From DAOTZR01 sp034432595 (lineage in GTDB: Bacteria > Chloroflexota > Anaerolineae > B4-G1 > SLSP01), in contig DAOUBT010000024.1 in NCBI GenBank assembly GCA_034432595.1, positions 1 to 14,526 on the forward strand: 14,526 nucleotides of DNA. The letters are read 5' to 3'. Position numbers and translations under genes: made by a program. Positions within the stretch are counted from its first letter, which is position 1; each line of letters begins with the position of its first letter. This document shows positions 1 through 6,463 of the stretch, piece after piece. The notes beneath the pieces were generated by a model that was not told the DNA's origin, did not search any database, and saw only the letters and a program-made list of their open reading frames with translations.

Positions 1-47
1 AACGGCGCAAACCGCTTGATACGCGATTGGTAAAGTGCTGTTTTTCA

Positions 48-66
48 CCCTGACGAACCGTCAGGG
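48..66. repeat. Perfect 8-bp hairpin, 3-nt loop
   Basis: CCCTGACG (48-55) and CGTCAGGG (59-66) are perfect reverse complements around the loop AAC. The run of five T at 41-45 lies on the wrong side for a plus-strand intrinsic terminator and reads as A on the minus strand. It is therefore not a classical terminator in either direction. It could be a weak factor-assisted terminator or a processing site for the aminotransferase-tgt transcript. Confidence 0.5.
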
Positions 67-140
67 CGAGACCGTTTGTCTAAACTCGAGATAGTAACCA
101 TGGATCTTTTTCGGGTTGACGGATGAAACCGCACACGGAT

Positions 141-165
141 AGGGGCAACCTTCGTGGTTGCCCCT
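141..165 (-). terminator. Hairpin just after tgt, possible terminator or REP-like element
   Basis: AGGGGCAACC (141-150) pairs perfectly with GGTTGCCCCT (156-165) across the 5-nt loop TTCGT. It begins 6 nt beyond the tgt stop codon when read on the minus strand. There is no U-run after the stem, so calling it an intrinsic terminator is uncertain. Similar 'GGGGCAACC-loop-GGTTGCCCC' palindromes are, from memory, common dispersed intergenic repeats in Chloroflexota and other GC-rich bacteria, so it may be a genomic repeat that also stabilises or ends the message. Confidence 0.45.
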
Positions 166-171
166 GCCGCC

Positions 172-1320
172 TCACGATTTCGCATACTCCCGCTGCCAGC
201 GTTCCCAGAAAGCGGCGCGGAAATCGGCGAAGCGCCCCTCCAGAATCGCCGCGCGGATGTCGCGGATGAGCGTGAGCATAGTGTGCAGGTTGTGAAGGGT
301 GAGCAGGGTCGCGCCCAAGATTTCGCCCGCCACCATCAAGTGGCGGATGTAGGCACGGCTGAAGTGCGTGCAGGTGTAGCAGGTACAGGTCTCATCAATG
401 GGCGCAAGGTCCTCGGCATAACGCGCGTTGCGCATGTTGCGCCGCCCGGTAAGGAGCAGCGCCTGTCCGTTGCGCGCCACGCGCGTCGGCAGGACGCAAT
501 CGAAAATATCTATGCCGCGCGCCACGCCCTCCACCAGGTCTTCTGGCGTGCCCACGCCCATGAGGTAGCGCGGTTTGTCCTCCGGCAGCATCGGCACGGT
601 GACATCCAGCGTGCGCAGCATCTCCTCTTTCGTCTCACCCACGGAAAGCCCGCCAATCGCGTAACCGGGGAAGTCGAGGGGCAACAGGGCCTGCACGCTG
701 CGCTCGCGCAAATCGGGGAAGATGCCGCCCTGCACGATGCCAAACTGTGCCTGATCCGCGCGTGTGTGGGCGGCGCGGCAGCGTTCTGCCCAGGCGTGCG
801 TGCGGCGCAGTGCCACTTCCAGATAGGCGCGCTCCGTGGGCGGTGCGCACTCATCCAGCACCATGGCGATGTCCGAACCCAGGTTCTCCTGAATTTGAAC
901 CACTTTTTCCGGCGTGAAACGATGCAGCGAGCCGTCAATGTGGGAGCGGAAGGTTACGCCCTCATCGTCCACCTTGCGCAGGGCCGAGCCGCGCGTCCCC
1001 CCGGCCAGGCTGAAGACCTGAAAGCCGCCGGAGTCGGTGAGAATCGGCCCGTCCCAGCCCATGAACTGATGCAGGCCGCCTAAGCGCGCGATACGCTCAT
1101 CGCCGGGGCGCAGGTAAAGGTGATAGGTATTGGCCAGGACCAGCACGGCGCCCACGTCGCGCAACTGAGCCGGCGTCACGGCTTTGACCGTGCCCTGCGT
1201 CCCCACCGGCGCGTAAATCGGCGTGGGGAGTGGCCCGTGCGCGGTATGGAACACCCCGGCGCGTGCCGCGCCATCCTGAGCTATGCGTTCGAACGTGAAC
1301 AGGTTGCTCATGCTAGGCAT
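172..1320 (-). CDS. tgt: tRNA-guanine (queuine) transglycosylase
   Basis: Exchanges guanine 34 in the anticodon of GUN tRNAs (Asp, Asn, His, Tyr) for the queuosine precursor preQ1; cytoplasmic. The 382-aa length fits bacterial Tgt. Visible landmarks: DSGGFQVF with general base D96, GIVQGG near 194, GGLSVGE near 223, the nucleophile motif FDCVLPTR with D274, and zinc ligands C312, C314, C317 (CTCYTC) and H343 (TLHNLH), all spaced as in E. coli Tgt. The ATG at 1320 has GGAG four bases upstream and overlaps the aminotransferase end by 8 nt. A second ATG at 1311 starts one base after that stop and would remove MPS. Either way translation is probably coupled to the upstream gene. No queA or other queuosine gene is in view. 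Confidence in function is very high; the exact start is less certain. Confidence 0.96.
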   Translation of the reverse strand: MPSMSNLFTFERIAQDGAARAGVFHTAHGPLPTPIYAPVGTQGTVKAVTPAQLRDVGAVLVLANTYHLYLRPGDERIARLGGLHQFMGWDGPILTDSGGFQVFSLAGGTRGSALRKVDDEGVTFRSHIDGSLHRFTPEKVVQIQENLGSDIAMVLDECAPPTERAYLEVALRRTHAWAERCRAAHTRADQAQFGIVQGGIFPDLRERSVQALLPLDFPGYAIGGLSVGETKEEMLRTLDVTVPMLPEDKPRYLMGVGTPEDLVEGVARGIDIFDCVLPTRVARNGQALLLTGRRNMRNARYAEDLAPIDETCTCYTCTHFSRAYIRHLMVAGEILGATLLTLHNLHTMLTLIRDIRAAILEGRFADFRAAFWERWQREYAKS

Positions 1321-2479
1321 TCCGCTCCAGGAAGCGCGCTAAAGCCGCCAGGCCTTTTTCGATGGTGGCGCGGCTCGTGGCGTAGGAGAAGCGCACGCAC
1401 TCCGGCGCACCGAAGGCATCCCCGGGCACGCAGACGACGTGTTCCTCCTCCAACACCCGCGCGCAGAAGGTGGCGCCATCCATGCCGGTGTGGGCTACGG
1501 AGGGGAACACGTAAAACGCGCCTTGCGGATGAGGGCACGGCAAGCCGAGGGCCTGCAACCCTTCATACATCCGATTGCGGCGCGCTTCAAACTCACGGCG
1601 CATCGCTTCTACCGCATCCTGCGAACCTTCCAGCGCCGCGATAGCGCCATATTGGGCGAACGTGGTCGCGCCGGACGTGGTGTGCGATTGAATGTCCACC
1701 GCCGTCTTGATGACGTGCTTCGGTCCGGCGGCATACCCCAGGCGCCAGCCCGTCGCTGCGTAGGCCTTGCTGAAGCCGTTGCAGGTGAGGGTTAGCTCGA
1801 AAATTTCCGGTCCCAGACTGCCGATACTGACGTGCTCTATGCCGTCGTAGATGAGTTTTTCGTACATTTCATCCGCCAACACCGCCACCTGTTTTTCGAC
1901 CAGCACGTCAGCTAATGCTTGCAGCTCGGCGCGCGTGTAGACCGCTCCCGTGGGATTGGAAGGGGAGTTCAGGATGAGCATTTTGGTGCGCGGGGTGATG
2001 GCTTCCCGCAACTGATCCGCCGTCAGTTTGTAGTCGTTAGCCGATTCGGTGGGGAGGATGACGGGTTTGGCGCGCGCGAGTTTGGCGATTTCGGGGTAGC
2101 TCACCCAATAGGGCGCGGGAATGAGCACCTCGTCCCCCGGCCCCAACACGGCCAACATCACGTTGAGGATAGCCTGCTTCCCGCCCGTGCTGATGATGAC
2201 CTGCTCCATCGTGTAGGGCAGGGCGTTTTCGCGGCGCAGCTTTTCCGCCACCAGCTCGCGCAGACGCGGTACCCCGGCGGCAGGCGCGTAGCGCGTTTTG
2301 CCCTCGTCCAGGGCGCGTTTGGCTGCCTCACGGATGTGCGCCGGCGTGTCGAAATCCGGCTCGCCCACACTGAAATCATACACCTCCACCCCGGACGCAG
2401 CCAGCGCCTTTGCCCGTGCAGCAATCGCCAGCGTCGTCGAAGGCGATATCATCGTAGCTCGATCGGCTAATTGAATCAT
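1313..2479 (-). CDS. Class I PLP-dependent aminotransferase (aspartate aminotransferase type)
   Basis: Fold type I PLP enzyme, most like the thermophile/Bacillus aspartate aminotransferases (subgroup I-gamma) that move the amino group between aspartate or other amino acids and 2-oxoglutarate. Counting from M1 at 2479: ISTGGKQAI near 96 (phosphate-binding region), NSPSNPTG with N175, DEMY with D203 and Y206 (pyridine N and O3' contacts), and SKAYAATGWRLGY with Schiff-base K238 and R246. The C-terminal VRFSYA carries the usual substrate-carboxylate Arg. The protein is 388 aa, normal for the family. The ATG at 2479 was chosen because AAGGAG (2485-2490) ends 5 bases before it; a GTG at 2485 is part of that ribosome site. 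First gene of a unit with tgt. Exact substrate range (Asp, Tyr, prephenate) cannot be read from sequence. Confidence 0.93.
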   Translation of the reverse strand: MIQLADRATMISPSTTLAIAARAKALAASGVEVYDFSVGEPDFDTPAHIREAAKRALDEGKTRYAPAAGVPRLRELVAEKLRRENALPYTMEQVIISTGGKQAILNVMLAVLGPGDEVLIPAPYWVSYPEIAKLARAKPVILPTESANDYKLTADQLREAITPRTKMLILNSPSNPTGAVYTRAELQALADVLVEKQVAVLADEMYEKLIYDGIEHVSIGSLGPEIFELTLTCNGFSKAYAATGWRLGYAAGPKHVIKTAVDIQSHTTSGATTFAQYGAIAALEGSQDAVEAMRREFEARRNRMYEGLQALGLPCPHPQGAFYVFPSVAHTGMDGATFCARVLEEEHVVCVPGDAFGAPECVRFSYATSRATIEKGLAALARFLERNA

Positions 2480-2510
2480 TCTCACTCCTTATGCGATAGC
2501 AGTGCGCTCT

Positions 2511-2545
2511 GGAAGCTGGGAACTGGAGACCAGCATCCAGCTTCC
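2511..2545 (-). repeat. Nested hairpin in the aminotransferase leader
   Basis: GGAAGCTGG (2511-2519) pairs perfectly with CCAGCTTCC (2537-2545). Inside the loop, CTGG (2523-2526) pairs with CCAG (2530-2533) around AGA, giving a two-part stem. It lies between the predicted minus-strand start site (about 2561) and the aminotransferase ribosome site, so it would fold in the 5' leader. It is also just upstream of the plus-strand -35 box. Whether it is regulatory or just a dispersed palindrome cannot be told. Confidence 0.5.
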
Positions 2546-2547
2546 TG

Positions 2548-2575
2548 TTTACTTATTCAGCGCTTCAATTATAAT
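2548..2575 (+). promoter_or_regulatory. Sigma70-type promoter for the amidohydrolase-DUF362 unit
   Basis: TTTACT at 2548-2553 (4 of 6 matches to TTGACA), a 16-base spacer, and a perfect TATAAT at 2570-2575. Transcription would begin near 2582, giving a leader of about 43 nt before the ATG at 2625. The region is clearly AT-richer than its surroundings. Confidence 0.6.
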
Positions 2576-2594
2576 CTGAGCAGGATAATGTCAA
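2568..2594 (-). promoter_or_regulatory. Sigma70-type promoter for the aminotransferase-tgt unit
   Basis: Read on the minus strand, TTGACA (complement of 2589-2594) is followed after 15 bases by TATAAT (complement of 2568-2573). Both hexamers are perfect consensus; the spacer is short. The -10 lies in the palindrome ATTATAAT (2568-2575), which is also the plus-strand -10. The leader would be about 80 nt and contains the hairpin at 2511-2545. Confidence 0.55.
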
Positions 2595-2624
2595 TGCGTT
2601 CATGCGATGCAAAGGAGGTTGTCC

Positions 2625-3956
2625 ATGCGTACCCTGATTAAAAATGTCACGGCGATTACGCTCGACGAAGCGGATCGCATCCTTGAAAATGCCGACATCG
2701 CTCTTGAAGGCAAGCATATCGTCGCGGTAGGTGAGGTTCCCCCGGATTTTGTGCCCGATGAGGTGATTGACGGGCGCGAGATGGTTGCCCTGCCCGCATT
2801 CTTCAACGCCCACACCCATGCCGCGATGACCCTGGAGCGCGGCTGGGCCGAGGACCTGGCCTTCGAGGATTGGCTGAACGAGAAAATCTGGGTGGCCGAG
2901 TCCGCCCTGGAGGAAGAAGACGTGTATTGGGGCGCAAGCCTGGCCATCGCGGAAATGATCCGCGCGGGCATCGTGGGCTTCGCCGACCATTACTTCTGGC
3001 AGGATCAGACCGCACGCGCCGTGGAAGAGAGCGGCACCAAAGCGCTGCTGGCCTGGTGTCACTTCGGCATCGGTGATGAGCATGAGGTCGGGCAGGCAAG
3101 CTTTGAGCGCACCGTTACCTTCGTCAAAACCTGGCATAAGGCCGCCGAAGGCCGTATCCGCACCACCATGGGGCCTCATTCCCCCTACATGACGCCTGAC
3201 CCGGTGATGCGGCGCTTTGTCGAGGAGGCGCACCGCTCAGGCGTGGGGGTTCACTTCCACCTCAGCGAATCCGATGAACAGGTGCAGGGGTCCCTGGAAC
3301 GCTACGGCAAGACGCCCGTCGCGCACGTGGCGGAGCTGGGCCTGTTCGATTTGCCGGAGCCGACCCTCGTTGCGCACTGCAACAGCGTGTTTGAATCGGA
3401 TATGGAACTTCTGGCCAGCAAAGGGGTGTACGTGGCCCACACCCCAAAGACTTACGGCAAGCTGGCGCTCTCCATGCCACCGATTGTGCGCATGTTGGAA
3501 CTTGGTGTGCGGGTGGCCTTCGGTACGGATGGGCCGGCATCCAACAGTGACCTGAACCTGCTGGAAGTGATGCGCCTGGTGGGCGTGTACCAGAAAATGC
3601 ATCAGGCTGATCCCCAGGCCATGCCGCGCATGCAGTTGCTGCGCCTCGCCACGCAGGCCCCGGCTGCCGCGCTGGGCTTTGCGGAAAGCGGTGTCCTGGC
3701 GCCGGGCCGCCCCGCCGATTTGCTGCTGTTTGATACGACCGCGCCGCACTGGATGCCGCGTCACGATGTGAGCGCGGGCATCGTCTACACGGCCCATCCG
3801 GGCGACATCGCCTACGTCTGGTGTGATGGCCGCCTGCTCTACCGAAAGGGTGAATTCCTTACCCTGGATTACGAGCGCGTGCGTTACGAAGCCGAAAAAC
3901 GCGCTTTCCGCATGGTCAACAAGCCCATGCGTTCCTTGCGTGCTTATCGTGTGTAA
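2625..3956 (+). CDS. Amidohydrolase, MTA/SAH deaminase (MtaD/TrzN-AtzA) family
   Basis: Metal-dependent hydrolase of the family that deaminates 5'-methylthioadenosine, S-adenosylhomocysteine or related N-heterocycles; cytoplasmic. Counting from M1 at 2625: an N-terminal composite beta segment, then NAHTHAAMT with metal ligands H63 and H65, GPHSPY near 183, HFHLSES with H212 and E215, VAHCNS with H251, and GTDGPASNSDLN with metal ligand D302. The tail returns to the beta subdomain (PGRPADLLLFD). At 443 aa the length is typical. The start was placed at 2625 because AAAGGAGG (2611-2618) lies 6 bases upstream; the earlier ATG at 2607 would put that ribosome site inside the gene. It is 9 bp from the DUF362 gene, so they are probably cotranscribed. 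MTA/SAH deamination is the likeliest activity, but guanine, triazine or other aminohydrolase activity is not excluded. Confidence 0.88.
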   Translation: MRTLIKNVTAITLDEADRILENADIALEGKHIVAVGEVPPDFVPDEVIDGREMVALPAFFNAHTHAAMTLERGWAEDLAFEDWLNEKIWVAESALEEEDVYWGASLAIAEMIRAGIVGFADHYFWQDQTARAVEESGTKALLAWCHFGIGDEHEVGQASFERTVTFVKTWHKAAEGRIRTTMGPHSPYMTPDPVMRRFVEEAHRSGVGVHFHLSESDEQVQGSLERYGKTPVAHVAELGLFDLPEPTLVAHCNSVFESDMELLASKGVYVAHTPKTYGKLALSMPPIVRMLELGVRVAFGTDGPASNSDLNLLEVMRLVGVYQKMHQADPQAMPRMQLLRLATQAPAAALGFAESGVLAPGRPADLLLFDTTAPHWMPRHDVSAGIVYTAHPGDIAYVWCDGRLLYRKGEFLTLDYERVRYEAEKRAFRMVNKPMRSLRAYRV

Positions 3957-3965
3957 GGAGGAGCT

Positions 3966-5180
3966 ATGGATTTTCCCGGACGGGGTAAAGTTGCTATCCT
4001 GCGCACCACGCCGCAAACCGTGCTGGAAGATTACGCGCGGTTGCTGGAGCTGGTGGAGTATCAGCGCGTGCTGCCGAGGGAGCACACCACGCTGCTCAAA
4101 ATCAATATTTCCTGGCAAACCTGGTATCCGGCCTGTTCAACCACCCCCTGGCAACTGGAGGGCGTCATCCGCCCCTTGCAGGGCGCAGGCTACCGGCTGG
4201 TGGGTGTCCACAATGATACCGTGGTGGTGGATACCAGCGACGGGGAAGCGAACAACAAACAACGCTACGTCACCGACAAGTACGGCGTGCCGTGCGTGTA
4301 CATCTACAAGCCGGAGGTGAAGTGGATTCCCTTCACGCCCAAACACAAGCTCCTGGTGCTGGACCAGATTTACCCCGAAGGCATCCACATTCCGGAGGTG
4401 TTGCCCGGCAATAACATCGTCCATCTGCCCACGGTCAAGACGCACGTCTTCACCACCATCACCGGCGCGATGAAAAATGCCTTTGGTGGCCTGCTGAGTC
4501 GCCACCGCCACTGGACGCACGCCGTTATCCATGAAACGCTGGTGGATTTGCTCACCATTCAACGTGAGATTCATCCGGGCATCCTCGCCGTCATGGATGG
4601 GACCTTCGCGGGCGATGGACCGGGGCCGCGCGCCATGCGCTGGCACGAGAAGAATGTCATTCTCGCCTCGGCGGATCAGGTAGCCATTGACGCTGCCTCC
4701 GCGCTGCTGCAGGGCTTCGATCCCATGCGCATCCCCTTCATCCGCATCGCGCACGACCTGGGGCTGGGTGTGGGCGACCCGCGCGCCATCGAATTTGTGG
4801 GCGATGTGGACGCCGCCGCCGAACGCTGGGACTTCGTCCAGGAAGAGACGTTTGCCAGCCGCGGGCAAAAGTGGATTTACCATGGTTCGCTCAAGCCGTT
4901 TGAGACGCTGCTTTTGCGCACGCCGTTGGTGCCGTGGTCATACTTTGCCAGCAACTTCTACCATAACGTCTACTGGTATCCCGTGGTGGGGCGCAAGCGC
5001 GTGGAAGCGGCGTTGCAGACGCCCTGGGGACAGCTCTTCTCGTCCTATGGCGAAGAAGCGGGCCTCGGTGGCGCCGTCCTGCCGACGGTGGAAAAGAAAA
5101 CCCTGGCGCAGGGATTGGGAGTGCTCGGTGCGCTCGGCCTGGCCGGGGCCGGGCTGGCGTGGCTGTTGCGGAAACGCTAA
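3966..5180 (+). CDS. DUF362 domain protein with C-terminal membrane anchor
   Basis: A DUF362-family protein of 404 aa; function of the family is not firmly known. The hallmark segment is visible: VKTH (K158-H160) followed by TGAMKNAFG (T166-G174), preceded by KINISW near 45-50 and followed by MDGTFAGDGPGPR (210-222) and QVAIDAASALL (238-248). No ferredoxin-like CxxCxxC cluster is present, unlike the DUF362 proteins that carry 4Fe-4S domains. The last 20 or so residues form one hydrophobic segment rich in G, A and L (about 384-399) ending in RKR, consistent with a tail anchor with a cytoplasmic basic end. AGGAGG directly follows the upstream stop codon and precedes this ATG by a few bases, so translation is probably coupled to the deaminase gene. 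The partnership of the two is inferred from context only. Confidence 0.82.
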   Translation: MDFPGRGKVAILRTTPQTVLEDYARLLELVEYQRVLPREHTTLLKINISWQTWYPACSTTPWQLEGVIRPLQGAGYRLVGVHNDTVVVDTSDGEANNKQRYVTDKYGVPCVYIYKPEVKWIPFTPKHKLLVLDQIYPEGIHIPEVLPGNNIVHLPTVKTHVFTTITGAMKNAFGGLLSRHRHWTHAVIHETLVDLLTIQREIHPGILAVMDGTFAGDGPGPRAMRWHEKNVILASADQVAIDAASALLQGFDPMRIPFIRIAHDLGLGVGDPRAIEFVGDVDAAAERWDFVQEETFASRGQKWIYHGSLKPFETLLLRTPLVPWSYFASNFYHNVYWYPVVGRKRVEAALQTPWGQLFSSYGEEAGLGGAVLPTVEKKTLAQGLGVLGALGLAGAGLAWLLRKR

Positions 5181-5224
5181 GCGTGCGGGAGGGCCTGCCT
5201 CTCCATTCTGATGCCTGACGCCGC

Positions 5225-5265
5225 GCCGGGCATTCATCCGCGCAAGAAGGGGATGGATGCCCGGC
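5225..5265. repeat. Long 15-bp stem hairpin between DUF362 and prsW-like genes
   Basis: GCCGGGCATTCATCC (5225-5239) pairs with GGATGGATGCCCGGC (5251-5265) over an 11-nt loop. The only imperfect position (5234) would form a U-G pair in plus-strand RNA, so the whole stem can pair. There is no U-run, so it is not a standard intrinsic terminator. It may reduce read-through into the protease gene or protect the 3' end of the upstream message. Confidence 0.6.
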
Positions 5266-5327
5266 TGCAAGCCCGTCGGAGGCGATGAGCCGCGTGTTCC
5301 TGGTGAGGGTGGGCAGACCGTTACGCC

Positions 5328-5351
5328 GCTGGTGAGCTTCGTCTCGCCAGC
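5328..5351. repeat. 9-bp hairpin upstream of the PrsW-family gene
   Basis: GCTGGTGAG (5328-5336) and CTCGCCAGC (5343-5351) pair around CTTCGT, with one U-G pair in plus-strand RNA. It is 32 bases before the protease start and about 20 before its ribosome site. It could be a second intergenic palindrome or a leader structure. Confidence 0.35.
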
Positions 5352-5383
5352 ACTCGGGTTCGGATGCGAGAGGGGAGGCCAAC

Positions 5384-6403
5384 ATGGAGTTCATCGTCGT
5401 TTTGTTGCTCAGCTTTTTGCCGATGTTCCTTTACGCCGGCTTCTGGTGGTGGCTGGATCGCTACGAAAAAGAGCCGTTCGGCCTGCTCTCAGCGGCCTTC
5501 TTGTGGGGCTGCGTTCCCGCCGTGATTCTGGCCATCGTTTTTGAGGTTATCCTGGATGTGCCCATCGCCATCATCAGCCCCGCAGGTATTGTCTACGATT
5601 TCCTCGGCTCGGCTCTGGCCGCTCCTTTCGTCGAGGAGACGACCAAGGGGCTGGCCTTGCTCTTGTTGCTGCTTTTCTGGCGGCGCGAGCTGGATAGCCC
5701 CCTGGATGGCGTCATTTACGGCGGGATGGTGGGCTTTGGCTTTGCGGCAGTGGAAAACGTGCTCTACCTGGGCAGTGCCGCGAGCGAGGGCGGCTTAAGC
5801 GGAGCGCTGGGCCTGGCCGTTTTCCGCGCCGGGTTGTTTGGCCTGAATCACGCCATGTACACCGGTTTTACGGGATTGGGCATCGCCCTGGCCCTGGATA
5901 GCCGTCAGCGTGGGATGCGCTTCCTCTGGCCGCTGCTGGGCTTCGCCGCGGGCGCCGGAATGCACGCTTTCCACAACGGGATGGCGACCTTCCTGAGCTA
6001 TCTGGAAAGCGAAGCGCCCATGGTCGTGCTGGTTGCGGGCGATTGGGCTGGAGTGGTGGTTTTGTTGGTGGTGGCTGCCGTGTCCTTGATGCTGGAGCGA
6101 CGCCGCATCCGCGCCTGGGGGCAGGTGTACGTGCAGCATGGATACATCACGCTGCAGGAAGTGCAACTGCTCAGTTCCAGCTTCCGGCGCTGGGGCGCAG
6201 CTTTGCGGATGCTGTTGACGTTCAACCTGACCGGCTGGCTGGCTTTGGAGCGTTATCTGAGCGCGGGAACGGAGCTGGCTTACGCCTGGCACCGTGCCCA
6301 ACGCGGCGACCGCGTCAAGCAGGTGGATATCGAAACCCTGCACGCGGTTCTGGTACAGCGCCGCACCGAAGCGCTGCAGCGGGCAGCGCTGAAGCTGGCG
6401 TAG
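5384..6403 (+). CDS. PrsW-family intramembrane metalloprotease
   Basis: Polytopic membrane protein related to PrsW, which in Bacillus cleaves an anti-sigma factor, and to CAAX-type (Abi) proteases. The first 200 residues are largely hydrophobic helices. Family motifs are in order: EETTK with E84, E85 and K88, GFAAVEN with E124, FRAGLFGLNHAMYTG with H156, and GMHAFHNG with H194 and N198; these carry the presumed metal and catalytic residues. A further hydrophobic helix lies at about 213-236, followed by a soluble, basic C-terminal region of about 100 residues (237-339) that I do not recognise. GGGGAGG sits 6 bases before the ATG. The gene stands 203 bp after DUF362 and 60 bp before mod. Its substrate is not evident; no sigma or anti-sigma gene is in the window. 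Confidence 0.85.
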   Translation: MEFIVVLLLSFLPMFLYAGFWWWLDRYEKEPFGLLSAAFLWGCVPAVILAIVFEVILDVPIAIISPAGIVYDFLGSALAAPFVEETTKGLALLLLLLFWRRELDSPLDGVIYGGMVGFGFAAVENVLYLGSAASEGGLSGALGLAVFRAGLFGLNHAMYTGFTGLGIALALDSRQRGMRFLWPLLGFAAGAGMHAFHNGMATFLSYLESEAPMVVLVAGDWAGVVVLLVVAAVSLMLERRRIRAWGQVYVQHGYITLQEVQLLSSSFRRWGAALRMLLTFNLTGWLALERYLSAGTELAYAWHRAQRGDRVKQVDIETLHAVLVQRRTEALQRAALKLA

Positions 6404-6463
6404 CTGATTATCTTGGAACAATGATCTTGTCACTGTTTACATTCAGTCAGGGAGGGTGATACG

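Larger units (their letters stand above)
1..171. other. Non-coding left edge downstream of tgt
   Basis: No convincing gene is seen. The stretch holds two perfect hairpins (48-66 and 141-165) and an AT-richer spacer between them. It lies 3' of the minus-strand tgt gene, so it probably contains the 3' end of that transcript. An open frame on the plus strand that starts here is antisense to tgt and was not accepted. Confidence 0.5.

Noticed and set aside
154..1083. 309-codon open frame on the plus strand
   Set aside because: Antisense to tgt, whose catalytic and zinc residues are all present.
3237..4118. 293-codon open frame on the minus strand
   Set aside because: Antisense to the amidohydrolase and DUF362 genes; no recognisable features.
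6413..6443. Promoter just before mod (TTGGAA ... TACATT)
   Set aside because: The spacer would be 19 bases and the -10 match is poor; mod may be read from an upstream promoter instead.
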